34,305 nucleotides of DNA from Sphaerochaeta sp. UBA5849 (GTDB lineage Bacteria; Spirochaetota; Spirochaetia; Sphaerochaetales; Sphaerochaetaceae). The notes under the pieces were generated by a model. That model was not told where the DNA came from. It made no database searches and saw only the letters and a list, made by a program, of their open reading frames with translations. A program made the position numbers and the translations under genes. Below, piece after piece: positions 7,912-15,621 of the stretch. Where the stretch lies: NCBI GenBank assembly GCA_002432715.1, contig DJGJ01000031.1:23928-58232 (forward strand). Reading direction: 5' to 3'. How positions within the stretch are numbered: the first letter of the stretch is position 1; every line of letters begins with the position of its first letter.

Positions 7912-9139
7912 AGCGCAGGGCCTCCACAATCTGGATTTTTGATGCTCTTCGAGAGGGAATGAGCGTTGAAAGCGTGGCAGTGAGAATGGCATAGAACCAA
8001 ACAAAGAGAGCAATCCACCAGTTGACCTGCGGGTAGAGAATGGAGGAGATTTCCATATCCACCCCGCTCATTGCCTCGGTGAAATTGAGTCCGACTTTAC
8101 CCAGGACTGCGATGATGATGAGTCCGGCGATGGTTCCAACCGTGGAGCCTGCCATGCTGATGAACGACCCTTCCAGCAGAAAGAGCCGGGTAAGCTCCTT
8201 GCCCTGCATGCCTAAGGCCGCAAGGGTTCCTATCTCCCGCATCCGCTCATAAATTACCATCATGGTGGTATTGATGATGACGGTGCTGCCAAGTACAAAG
8301 AATACACCGGCCATGACGTAGTAGATGAACTTGGCGATGGAAAGGAAGGAATACATCATGTTCAAATCCTTCCATGCCTTGGTCTCGGTTCCCAGCCCAA
8401 GCTCTGCCTCAAGCAACTCCTTCACTGCTTGGGCGACGTCTGCTTCCTTGTACCCATCGGCTACCTGCAGGAGGATCTCCTGGGTTTGGCCTTCCATGCG
8501 CAGCATGTACTGCGCCCTGTCCAAGGGGATGTAGAGGGTTTTCGAGCTCAAGCCGCCGACAGGAAACGATGCTATTCCTACAATCTCAAACGTCATGGCG
8601 TTCGATCCCCGCAGGGCTGTGGAGGTCAACACGGTGATTTTGTCACCCAGTTCAAGCTGAAGGTCGTGAGCCAGGATGGCTCCGATAAGCAGCTCATTTT
8701 TCCCCTTTTGGGGAAGCCTTCCTTCACTCACCAGGGAAGGAAAGTCAATGAAGGCTGCTTCAGTTGCAAAATCGACGCCGACGCCGAGTGCACCGTTGTT
8801 TTTCCCATCGAGATAAAGATTTGCCGGGAAGTTGATTCGGCTGGTCGCCGCTTCAACACCTTCGACGGATTTTGCAAGCGGCAGCACAGCATCCACATCA
8901 AGGCTGAGATGCAGAGGGTTGTACCGCTCATACTTCTCGAACGACTCGTGCCGGATTCGTACCTCGCCGGTATAGTAGGAGGTCAGGTTTGTCTCCATAT
9001 CCGCTTCCATGCATTCAAACAGTGCGAGCAGCGCCATGATGGCCATGGCCGATACCGCAATGGCGATTGCAGAGAGTGAGGAACGGCGAAGATTGCGAAA
9101 GATATTGCGAAATGCCACAGCAGGGAGTTTAGTCGTCAT
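7904..9139 (-). CDS. ABC transporter permease, FtsX/MacB (LolCE-like) family, second permease
   Basis: A 411-residue permease. One membrane helix lies at about residues 20-45, followed by a large periplasmic MacB-type domain (about 45-270) and three helices in the FtsX domain (about 275-405), ending LIPSRRASKIQIVEALRYV. The conserved cytoplasmic coupling segment YERMREIGTLAALGM is clear. The family exports or extracts hydrophobic cargo by mechanotransmission rather than by a classic channel. ATG 9139 has AGGAG upstream; earlier in-frame sequence overlaps the preceding permease gene and is not real. It pairs with the adjacent permease and ATPase. Confidence 0.9.
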   Translation of the reverse strand: MTTKLPAVAFRNIFRNLRRSSLSAIAIAVSAMAIMALLALFECMEADMETNLTSYYTGEVRIRHESFEKYERYNPLHLSLDVDAVLPLAKSVEGVEAATSRINFPANLYLDGKNNGALGVGVDFATEAAFIDFPSLVSEGRLPQKGKNELLIGAILAHDLQLELGDKITVLTSTALRGSNAMTFEIVGIASFPVGGLSSKTLYIPLDRAQYMLRMEGQTQEILLQVADGYKEADVAQAVKELLEAELGLGTETKAWKDLNMMYSFLSIAKFIYYVMAGVFFVLGSTVIINTTMMVIYERMREIGTLAALGMQGKELTRLFLLEGSFISMAGSTVGTIAGLIIIAVLGKVGLNFTEAMSGVDMEISSILYPQVNWWIALFVWFYAILTATLSTLIPSRRASKIQIVEALRYV

Positions 9140-9150
9140 TGCCAAATCTC

Positions 9151-10407
9151 CTATTGATGATGCAGGCAGGTGGGGATGTCCAGCTTCAATGCCCTTCGGA
9201 TGGGGAAAAATGCAACCAGCATGGAGAGGACGATGCCGCTGGCAAACGCCTTGATGAGGGTAGGCATGCTCCAAGCGCCCCGCATGACGTTCTGGATTCT
9301 GAATCCGATATCCATATCCCTGAACATAAACCCGAAGTCGAACCCTACATTCACCAAGTACAGGTTGGCAAGGCAACCCAACAGAATGCCGACCACCGAA
9401 CCGAGCAGCCCGATGCCGCCCGCCTCAAAAAGGAAGGCCAACAGGATGTGCCGGTCACGCATGCCCAGGGCGCGCATCATGCCCAGCTCGCGCATCCGTT
9501 CATACATGGCCATCAACATCGTATTGGAAACACCGACTGCCGCGATGATGAAGACGAGGAAGAGGATCATGCCGGTGCCGCCTTGCTTGGCCCCCAGGAT
9601 CGCCAGATAGTCGCGGGCAAGGTCTTCCCATGTGTAGACGGCCAGGTTCGCATCGATGGCTTGAAGCTTCGGTTGCAAGGTGCCGACTATTGCATTGAGA
9701 TCGCTTTTTTCAGGCAGAAGGATATCGATGCTCGAGACCGAACCTTCCATGGCGAGGTAGAGGTCGGCGGCCTGGATATCCATCATCACCAATGAACGAT
9801 TCACATTGGGGTTGGGGCAGTTGATGATACCGACAACCTCCATATCGAAAGCCTCATAGAAACCGCCCTTGCCGCGGGTGACCAAGGTGACCCAGTAGCC
9901 TACCTTCGCCCCGATATCCTCGGCAAACCAGCTGCCCAGGACAATGCCGTCCATCTCCCCGCTCTCCAGGAACCGGCCTTCGACCAGCGTATCCTCAAAG
10001 CGATACACCTCGAAGTCGGTATCAGGATTGATGGCGGTCACTTGGACGCTCACATTTCCGTCCTCTCCGAAGTCCTCCTGGTAGAGGATCATGTCGGCGG
10101 CAAACAGGGTGCGCTCGGTGGCGGCAATGCCCTCAGCCTTGAGCAGGTCGAGAATCTCTTGGGCTTTCTCAATCGACGCATCGAGAGGGAGGAAGTATCG
10201 GTCTTCCCAATATGCGGTATCGTAGACCCTCAGCGATGCGGTCTCATACCAGCGAAGATTGCGCATCGACTCAAGCTCAGCTCCAACAAGCAGAGAGTCG
10301 ACGAATACATACATCATCAACCCAAAAGCGATGGCGACAGCAGTTATGGCCGTCCTGCGTTTGTATCGCATCAGGTTCTTTGCCGCCAGCTGCAGGATGA
10401 ATTTCAT
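9151..10407 (-). CDS. ABC transporter permease, FtsX/MacB (LolCE-like) family, first permease
   Basis: A 418-residue permease with the same plan as its neighbour: an N-terminal helix (about 18-40), a periplasmic MacB-type domain and three C-terminal helices. The coupling segment is YERMRELGMMRALGM. Having two different permeases resembles LolC/LolE heterodimers rather than MacB homodimers. The start ATG 10407 overlaps the ATPase stop (TGATG) and has AAGGAGG upstream; a GTG one codon earlier is less likely. The ATPase, this gene and the next permease therefore form one translationally coupled transporter. Confidence 0.9.
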   Translation of the reverse strand: MKFILQLAAKNLMRYKRRTAITAVAIAFGLMMYVFVDSLLVGAELESMRNLRWYETASLRVYDTAYWEDRYFLPLDASIEKAQEILDLLKAEGIAATERTLFAADMILYQEDFGEDGNVSVQVTAINPDTDFEVYRFEDTLVEGRFLESGEMDGIVLGSWFAEDIGAKVGYWVTLVTRGKGGFYEAFDMEVVGIINCPNPNVNRSLVMMDIQAADLYLAMEGSVSSIDILLPEKSDLNAIVGTLQPKLQAIDANLAVYTWEDLARDYLAILGAKQGGTGMILFLVFIIAAVGVSNTMLMAMYERMRELGMMRALGMRDRHILLAFLFEAGGIGLLGSVVGILLGCLANLYLVNVGFDFGFMFRDMDIGFRIQNVMRGAWSMPTLIKAFASGIVLSMLVAFFPIRRALKLDIPTCLHHQ

Positions 10408-11087
10408 CACTGCCTCCTTTCATCGCTTACGATGGAGCCGTCATGCAGCTGCACCAGACGACGGGCATACTCCATGACCATCTTGTCATGGGTGGAGAAG
10501 ATGAAGGTCGTGCCGAACTTCTCGTTCATCCGTTTCATCAGCTTGAGAATTTCTTCTCCGGTCTTGGAGTCGAGATTGGCTGTCGGCTCATCGGCCAGGA
10601 TGATCTGCGGTCTCTTTACCAGGGCGCGGGCGATGGCGATTCTCTGCTGTTGGCCCCCGCTGAGCCTCGCTGGTCGACGATTCTCCATTCCTTCCAGCCC
10701 TACATCCTTGAGGATCTCATAGGTGCGCTGCTTCACCTCTGCTTCAGGAACATCAAGAAGGGAGAGGACGAAGGAGACATTCTCATAGGCGGAGAGAACA
10801 GGAATGAGATTATACGTCTGAAAGATGAAGCCGAGGTTCTGTCTCCTGAAGGTGGTTTTCTCTTCCTTGTTCATGGTGCTCACCTTCTGTCCGTTGATGC
10901 TGATCTCACCGTCATCAATGGCATCGATGCAGCCGATGAGATTAAGCAGGGTGGTCTTGCCTGAACCAGATGGGCCTGCAATGGAGAGAAACTCCCCGTC
11001 CTGAATTTCCAACGAGACCTGCTTCAGTGCACGAACAATGCTTTCACCTGTTTTATAATTACGGCTTACCTTTTCGACCTTGATCAT
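10407..11087 (-). CDS. ABC transporter ATPase, LolD/MacB type
   Basis: A 226-residue ATP-binding subunit. Walker A is GPSGSGKTT near residue 40, the signature is LSGGQQQRIAIARAL near 143, Walker B is IILADEPTANLD near 165, and the switch histidine is in FSTHD. The length and the text before the signature match the LolD/FtsE/MacB-N group, which powers FtsX-type permeases. The start overlaps the SPFH gene stop (ATGA), and a GAGGAAG site lies upstream. It serves the two permeases encoded immediately downstream. Confidence 0.93.
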   Translation of the reverse strand: MIKVEKVSRNYKTGESIVRALKQVSLEIQDGEFLSIAGPSGSGKTTLLNLIGCIDAIDDGEISINGQKVSTMNKEEKTTFRRQNLGFIFQTYNLIPVLSAYENVSFVLSLLDVPEAEVKQRTYEILKDVGLEGMENRRPARLSGGQQQRIAIARALVKRPQIILADEPTANLDSKTGEEILKLMKRMNEKFGTTFIFSTHDKMVMEYARRLVQLHDGSIVSDERRQ

Positions 11088-12190
11088 TTCTTGGTATCTT
11101 CCTCAACAGGTTTTGCCTGTTTGTTCTTAAGTTCTTCCACCTTCTGCATGGCGGCCGTACCCATGACGGCACCGAAGTCCATATGGTCGAGAATGGAGGC
11201 GGGCATCAGCATCATGGAGTTGTTCTGCCGGATGCCCTCATACACCATATTCATCGAGCGCAGCTGCAAGGCTATCGGGTCGTTGGCATATTGTGCCGAA
11301 GCCTCGGTGAATTTCTTTGCAATCTCCACCTCTGCAGCCCCAAGGATGATGCGTGACTCTTTCTCCCGTTCTGCCTGAGCCTGCTTGCTCAACGAGTCCT
11401 CCAGTTCCTTGGGAATGATGATGTCGGTGATTTCGACCGAGAGAATCGAGACACCCCAAGGATTGGTCTTTGCATCGAGGGCTTGCTGGATTTCCCGACC
11501 CAGTTCCTCGCGTTCACTGAGCAGACTGGAGAGCGGATGCTTTCCGATCGAATCACGAAGGGCCGTCTGAGCCGAAAGAATCACCGCTTCTGTGTAGTCC
11601 TCCACTTCAAGAATCGCCCGTTTTGCATCCCAGATCATCCAAAAGGAGAGGGCGTCGACATGCACCGGCACCGTATCCTTGGTAAGGGTCTTTTCTGCAC
11701 TGAAATCGGTTGCCCGAATGCGCATATCGATGAATTCAGCAATACGGTCAACCACCGGAATGAGGAAGATCAGACCGGGACCGTGTACCTTGTGGAACTT
11801 GCCCAACCGCAGGATCAGGACCTTGTCCCAGTGATAGACCAGCTGGAATGAGGCGGAGAGCAGCAGTCCAAGGGTGGACAGCAGCGTGATGGGATAGAGA
11901 TAAAGGGAGAGGCCTCCCACGACACCAACCCACAGCATGAGAATGAGAGCCATCACTACCGCCCAGAGAGGAAAAATGGTTACAACCAAGGCTGCGACAA
12001 AGGTTGCCGTGCTTACCGACACGATTGCATCCAGCTGGGTGTATGGGTAGACGAGCAGCTGTACAACCGCCCCGAGGGCCAAAAATACGGCCAAGCATAC
12101 AAACGAGATCGATCCATAGCTGAAGTCCCGCTTGAGGACAAACCCCTTCATGTTTTTGATTCGTTCAATTTTTTTCTGATACAGGTTCAT
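11084..12190 (-). CDS. SPFH/Band-7 (stomatin-like) membrane protein with multi-helix N-terminus
   Basis: A 368-residue protein. Three to four hydrophobic segments lie between about residues 28 and 120, then an SPFH domain from about 120 (WDKVLILRLGKFHKVHGPGLIFLIPVVD, cited here only as the diagnostic stomatin region at 119-146) to about 290. A charged Ala/Glu-rich helix and a Lys-rich tail follow. Stomatin-type proteins form ring oligomers that organise membrane microdomains and regulate membrane proteins. Most bacterial slipins have one N-terminal helix pair; the longer membrane region is notable. The start overlaps the GntR stop. Its position between regulator and transporter suggests it scaffolds the exporter, which is inference. 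Confidence 0.85.
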   Translation of the reverse strand: MNLYQKKIERIKNMKGFVLKRDFSYGSISFVCLAVFLALGAVVQLLVYPYTQLDAIVSVSTATFVAALVVTIFPLWAVVMALILMLWVGVVGGLSLYLYPITLLSTLGLLLSASFQLVYHWDKVLILRLGKFHKVHGPGLIFLIPVVDRIAEFIDMRIRATDFSAEKTLTKDTVPVHVDALSFWMIWDAKRAILEVEDYTEAVILSAQTALRDSIGKHPLSSLLSEREELGREIQQALDAKTNPWGVSILSVEITDIIIPKELEDSLSKQAQAEREKESRIILGAAEVEIAKKFTEASAQYANDPIALQLRSMNMVYEGIRQNNSMMLMPASILDHMDFGAVMGTAAMQKVEELKNKQAKPVEEDTKK

Positions 12191-12609
12191 ACTGTTCCCT
12201 CTTTTTTCTGTGCTTCGGCGCCTATGTCTTCTATAATTTGCTGGATTTCCGCCAGGGTGAAGCCGTAGCTTGAAGCCTTGGTAAGATACTCCTTGGTGAT
12301 TTGGGAGAGGATGCGTTCGCGTTCAATTGCATCAAGTGTGACTTTCTTGTCGCTGATGAAGGTTCCCGACCCCTGCTGGGTGACTACGATGTTCCGTATC
12401 TCCATTTCAGCATACGCACGGGCGACCGTATTCGGATTGATGCTCAAATCAACGGCAAGGCTTCGGACAGTGGGCAACTGTGCACCTTGTTCCAGCCTGC
12501 CGTCGGCAATGGCCATCTCCACCTGGAAGATTATCTGCTTGTAGAACGGGACTCCGCTCTTCATATCCAGGCTGAACTCCAACTTAGGTTCTTCTTTCAG
12601 CTTAGCCAC
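12187..12609 (-). CDS. GntR-family regulator, YtrA subfamily
   Basis: A 140-residue regulator with an N-terminal winged helix (about 18-90, including LPTVRSLAVDLSINPNTVARAY and QQGSGTFIS) and only a short C-terminal helical tail for dimerisation. That is the YtrA architecture. YtrA-type regulators typically repress an adjacent ABC transporter operon, as expected here. The start is GTG 12609, with AAGGAG eight bases upstream. The gene is first in a seven-gene operon whose promoter carries matching inverted repeats, which supports autorepression. The effector is unknown; in Gram-positive relatives such systems often respond to envelope-active compounds. Confidence 0.9.
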   Translation of the reverse strand: MAKLKEEPKLEFSLDMKSGVPFYKQIIFQVEMAIADGRLEQGAQLPTVRSLAVDLSINPNTVARAYAEMEIRNIVVTQQGSGTFISDKKVTLDAIERERILSQITKEYLTKASSYGFTLAEIQQIIEDIGAEAQKKEGTV

Positions 12610-12622
12610 CGTGTGCTCCTTC

Positions 12623-12652
12623 TTGTACTATTGTACTGGTGTATTAGTACAA
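12623..12652. promoter_or_regulatory. candidate GntR operator overlapping the operon promoter
   Basis: Three copies of one half-site lie here: TTGTACT at 12623 and 12631 in direct orientation, and AGTACAA at 12646-12652 inverted. The inner pair forms TTGTACT-N8-AGTACAA, a perfect 7-8-7 inverted repeat. The outer pair forms TTGTACTA-N14-TAGTACAA. The repeats cover the -10 element and spacer of the promoter for the GntR operon, so binding would block RNA polymerase. Confidence 0.7.
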
Positions 12653-12658
12653 TGTCAA
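12630..12658 (-). promoter_or_regulatory. promoter of the GntR-SPFH-ABC-LolA-barrel operon
   Basis: On the minus strand TTGACA (12658-12653, a perfect -35) and TACAAT (12635-12630) are separated by 17 bases. The expected transcript start is about 12623, giving a 5' leader of about 13 bases before the GTG start of the GntR gene. This is the strongest promoter match I found in the window. Confidence 0.8.
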
Positions 12659-12679
12659 CAAAAGCTTCTTTGTGTCTAT

Positions 12680-12711
12680 AAAAAATCAGCCACCCACATA
12701 AGGGCAGCTGA
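12680..12711 (-). terminator. intrinsic terminator after the pirin gene
   Basis: On the minus strand a 10-bp stem (TCAGCTGCCC with GGGTGGCTGA, two G-T wobbles) encloses a six-base loop and is followed at once by six T residues. It lies 20 bases beyond the pirin stop and just before the GntR promoter, so it separates pirin transcription from the ABC operon. Confidence 0.8.
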
Positions 12712-12731
12712 AATACAGGAAGGACTGAACT

Positions 12732-13568
12732 TTATTTGTGCTTGATGAATGTCCCTTCGCGCAGTTCGCGCTGGGCGAGGGCGAGCTCCTCACGGGTGTT
12801 CATGACAATAGGGCCTGCCCATGCGATCGGCTCTCCAAGTGGTTTGGCACTGTAGAGGAAGATGCGCGCCCCCTCCGATCCCGCCTTCATCGAGAGGGTG
12901 TCCCCTTCTCCAAAAAGTACCGCCCTATGGTACGGAACCTCTTGGTCGCCGGTATGTACCGAACCACGAACGATGTAGATGAAAAGGGTGTTCTCAGGAT
13001 TGAGCGAAAGATTCCATGTCGCATTCGGTTCGAGCTTGATATCCAAATAGAGGGTCTTTACATAGTCACCCTGCAGTGGTCCTGACGTGCTCTCATAAAA
13101 ACCGCTGATGATCCTGACTTCAGAACCTTGTGCCTTAACGACGGGAATCTGATGTTCACGGATGTCACGGTAGGCAGGGTCTGCCATTTTGTCCTTCTTG
13201 GGAAGATTGATCCACAGCTGGGTGCCGAGCATCAGCTTGCTGGCCTGGGGCATCTCCTGATGGATGATGCCGCTGCCGCCGGTCATCCACTGGCAGCATC
13301 CATCGTTGATCGAGCCCTTGTTGCCCATGCTGTCCCCGTGCTCGATCTCCCCTTCGATAAGGTAGGTGACCGTTTCTATGCCACGGTGGGGGTGCCAGGG
13401 AAACCCTGCCAGATAGTCCTTCGGGTCGGCGGAGTCGAAAGCGTCCAGCATGAGGAAGGGATCGAACTCCTGGACATCGTGATAGCCGATTACCCGGACC
13501 AGTTTCACACCAGCTCCGTCATACTGTACGGCTCCTCCTGTGATGCGTTTTATGGGTTTTACGTGCAT
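12732..13568 (-). CDS. pirin-family protein (bicupin)
   Basis: A 278-residue pirin, typical family length. The N-terminal cupin metal site is visible as HPHRGIE near residues 58-64, with a further His and Glu about 40 residues on (IIHQEMP). The second cupin covers the C-terminal half. Pirins bind a metal ion; some act as quercetinases or as redox-sensing protein partners, and the role here is open. ATG 13568 is used because AAAGGAG lies five bases before it; a GTG two codons upstream would sit on that site. A small GTTCT-N3-AGAAC hairpin precedes the ribosome-binding site. Confidence 0.9.
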   Translation of the reverse strand: MHVKPIKRITGGAVQYDGAGVKLVRVIGYHDVQEFDPFLMLDAFDSADPKDYLAGFPWHPHRGIETVTYLIEGEIEHGDSMGNKGSINDGCCQWMTGGSGIIHQEMPQASKLMLGTQLWINLPKKDKMADPAYRDIREHQIPVVKAQGSEVRIISGFYESTSGPLQGDYVKTLYLDIKLEPNATWNLSLNPENTLFIYIVRGSVHTGDQEVPYHRAVLFGEGDTLSMKAGSEGARIFLYSAKPLGEPIAWAGPIVMNTREELALAQRELREGTFIKHK

Positions 13569-13598
13569 GGACACTCCTTTATGTTCTCCAAGAACAGA

Positions 13599-13626
13599 CT
13601 ACCCGCCTGCTTGTAAGGGCGGGTAG
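13599..13626 (-). terminator. probable terminator after the ferritin gene
   Basis: CTACCCGCC at 13599-13607 pairs perfectly with GGCGGGTAG at 13618-13626 around a 10-base loop. Read on the minus strand it falls just after the ferritin stop and is followed by TCTGTTCTT, which is only moderately U-rich. It may be a weak terminator allowing some read-through into pirin. Confidence 0.55.
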
Positions 13627-13642
13627 GTCCGTACACACTGCT

Positions 13643-14155
13643 TTACAGTACAAGAGAGGGGGGCGTAAAGGTCCTGGCCGCGAGCTCCTGGTTGAGCAGG
13701 TACAGACCGCGGGCGTCGGAGCCGAAGACTTCGAACTTTTGGATGTTCTGTTGAGCGTTCATCTCCTCTTCACCCTGCTCCTTGATGAACCAGTCGAGGA
13801 ACTGCTGCGTCCTGAAATCCTTAACCTTGACAGCTTCCTCATAGATGGTATTGATCGATTCCGTTATGAACTCCTCATGCTTCAGGGCCTCTACAAGCGG
13901 CGCCTTGAGATCGGGGTAGGTCTTGGATGGGTCTGCAAGCGCACCGAGTGTTACTCCATGGCCGTTGTTCTGCAGGTATTGGCGCATGAGCATGGCATGG
14001 TTCATCTCCTCCTGGGCCTGGACCTTGAACCAGTTTTCATAGCCCAGCAGGCCTTTTCCCGCATAGTAGTTTGCCATATCCAGATAGAGATATGCAGAGT
14101 AGAACTCTTTGTTGATTTGTTCAGTGATTAATTTTGCAATGGTATTTGCCAGCAT
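13643..14155 (-). CDS. non-haem ferritin
   Basis: A 170-residue bacterial ferritin (Ftn type, not haem-binding bacterioferritin). The ferroxidase-centre ligands of the family can be located: the Glu in NKEFYSAYLYLDMA, the EEMNHA Glu-x-x-His pair near residue 50, a Glu in the EFITES segment near 94, and a Gln-Glu cluster in KEQGEEE near 127. Ferritins oxidise Fe(II) and store the mineral in a 24-subunit cytosolic cage. ATG 14155 has AAGGAG upstream. It has its own promoter (14195-14223) and is divergent from the potassium transporter genes. Confidence 0.93.
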   Translation of the reverse strand: MLANTIAKLITEQINKEFYSAYLYLDMANYYAGKGLLGYENWFKVQAQEEMNHAMLMRQYLQNNGHGVTLGALADPSKTYPDLKAPLVEALKHEEFITESINTIYEEAVKVKDFRTQQFLDWFIKEQGEEEMNAQQNIQKFEVFGSDARGLYLLNQELAARTFTPPSLVL

Positions 14156-14194
14156 GGGTGTTTCTCCTTGCATCCCGGTTTGAGATGTAAGAAT

Positions 14195-14223
14195 AGTATA
14201 CAAGTAAGACTGAGTATCGACAA
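14195..14223 (-). promoter_or_regulatory. promoter of the ferritin gene
   Basis: On the minus strand TTGTCG (14223-14218) and TATACT (14200-14195) are spaced by 17 bases. They lie about 40 bases before the ferritin start and its AAGGAG site. No Fur-type box is obvious over it. Confidence 0.6.
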
Positions 14224-14224
14224 C

Positions 14225-14270
14225 GACAATCGTAGGAGGGGGAGTTGGACAATCGTAGGAGGGGGAGTTG
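14225..14270 (+). repeat. perfect 23-bp tandem duplication containing the ktrB ribosome-binding site
   Basis: Bases 14225-14247 and 14248-14270 are identical and adjacent. Each copy begins GACAATCG and contains the purine block GGAGGGGGAG. The second copy's block (14258-14267) sits directly before the ATG at 14272. The first copy's block is followed by TTG at 14245, in the same frame as KtrB. Confidence 0.9.
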
Positions 14271-14271
14271 C

Positions 14272-15603
14272 ATGAGGGAAAAGGGATGCGGTAAACTTCT
14301 CTCCATGAAAAAATCAAAGGGCAAGCGCTTGGAGCCGAATCATGTGCTGCTCATCGGCTTCTTGACAATAATTCTCTTAGGCTCACTGCTGTTGAGTCTG
14401 CCTATCGCCCATAACCGGGGTATCAGCCTTGCCTACGTCGATGCCCTGTTCATTTCTGCAAGCGCAGTTTGTGTCACCGGCTTGGTGACCGTCGATGTCG
14501 CCCTTACCTTTTCCCTGTTCGGCAGGACTGTCATTGCCTTTTTGATTCTCCTGGGGGGCTTGGGCTTCGCATCCATCGTCATCTCCTTCAGTCTTCTTTT
14601 GGGCATGAACGTCAACCTGTCCCAGCGACTGTTCATCAAGGAAGCATATAACCTTTCCTCAATGAAGGGGACTCTGAGTATCGTCCGTGCAGTCTTGATC
14701 TCTTCCTTTTTGATTCAGGGACTGGGGACGGTGGTGGAATACTTCGTGTTTGTGCAAACCTACTCCCCCTTGGACGCTTTCGGGCATGCTCTCTTCAATA
14801 CCATCAGTGCATTCAACAATGCAGGCTTCGACTTGATGGGTGGCTACCAAAGTCTGAGTGCATATCAGGGCAATGTTGTAATGAACCTGACCACCGCTGT
14901 TCTCATCATACTCGGAGGAACCGGGTTCTTCGTGCTGGCCGATATAGCCAGAAACAGAAAATGGTCGAATCTGAGCATGCACAGCAGAATCGTACTTTTG
15001 ATGAATGGCACGCTCATCACCTTGGGATTTCTCTTCTTCGTGGCCGTAGAAAAGCTCACCCCGCTTGCCGCTTTCTTTCAGAGTGTGACTACCAGAACCG
15101 CCGGCTTCAACACGGTGGATATTTCCTCCTTCTCCCAAGCCGGCTTGCTCTTCGCAATGCTGCTTATGTTCATCGGAGCTTCTCCGGGGTCAACCGGCGG
15201 AGGTATCAAAACCACCACGACCTTTGCCCTGCTGCTCAGCCTGGGCTCTTTGATGTTCCGCCGCGAAAGTGCGGCATTCAAGCGCAAGGTGAGCGGCGAG
15301 AGCATCCTGAAGGCCTTTCAAGTATTGTTGCTCTCCTTCTTGTTGGTTCTGCTTGGCAGCCTGTCCCTGTTGTTGATTGAACAAGACGCCTTCGACTTTG
15401 TGGCGGTGTTGTTTGAGACAGTCTCCGCCTTTGCCACCGTCGGCTTGTCCTGCGGTATCACACCATCACTCTCCACGCTCTCGAAAGTGGTGCTGGTGGT
15501 GATTATGTTTGCAGGAAGGGTGGGCCCCATAACCATCGCCACCAGCCTCAAGGCGAAGAGTTCACATCTCGGATATATTGAGGAACAAATATTCATCGGT
15601 TGA
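14272..15603 (+). CDS. ktrB: Trk/Ktr potassium uptake channel subunit KtrB
   Basis: About 443 residues with four repeated M1-P-M2 units of the TrkH/KtrB superfamily. One selectivity-filter segment per unit can be seen: SAVCVTGLVTVD, FNNAGFDLMG, TRTAGFNTVD and FATVGLSCGI. The protein is of KtrB rather than the longer TrkH/TrkG size. It forms a dimeric K+ (often Na+-coupled) channel in the inner membrane, gated by the KtrA ring encoded next. ATG 14272 fits the second purine block of the tandem repeat; ATG 14305 is an alternative that would leave the first membrane helix intact. Eighteen bases separate it from ktrA. Confidence 0.92.
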   Translation: MREKGCGKLLSMKKSKGKRLEPNHVLLIGFLTIILLGSLLLSLPIAHNRGISLAYVDALFISASAVCVTGLVTVDVALTFSLFGRTVIAFLILLGGLGFASIVISFSLLLGMNVNLSQRLFIKEAYNLSSMKGTLSIVRAVLISSFLIQGLGTVVEYFVFVQTYSPLDAFGHALFNTISAFNNAGFDLMGGYQSLSAYQGNVVMNLTTAVLIILGGTGFFVLADIARNRKWSNLSMHSRIVLLMNGTLITLGFLFFVAVEKLTPLAAFFQSVTTRTAGFNTVDISSFSQAGLLFAMLLMFIGASPGSTGGGIKTTTTFALLLSLGSLMFRRESAAFKRKVSGESILKAFQVLLLSFLLVLLGSLSLLLIEQDAFDFVAVLFETVSAFATVGLSCGITPSLSTLSKVVLVVIMFAGRVGPITIATSLKAKSSHLGYIEEQIFIG

Positions 15604-15621
15604 TGCAAGGAGCAATAGTGT

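Noticed and set aside
13583..13626. Riboswitch in the leader of the pirin gene
   Set aside because: The hairpins are explained by a terminator for the upstream ferritin gene plus a small 5-bp stem; no known riboswitch core was recognised.
14225..14270. Possible CRISPR-like repeat
   Set aside because: Only two copies with no spacer between them and no cas genes nearby; it is a simple tandem duplication.
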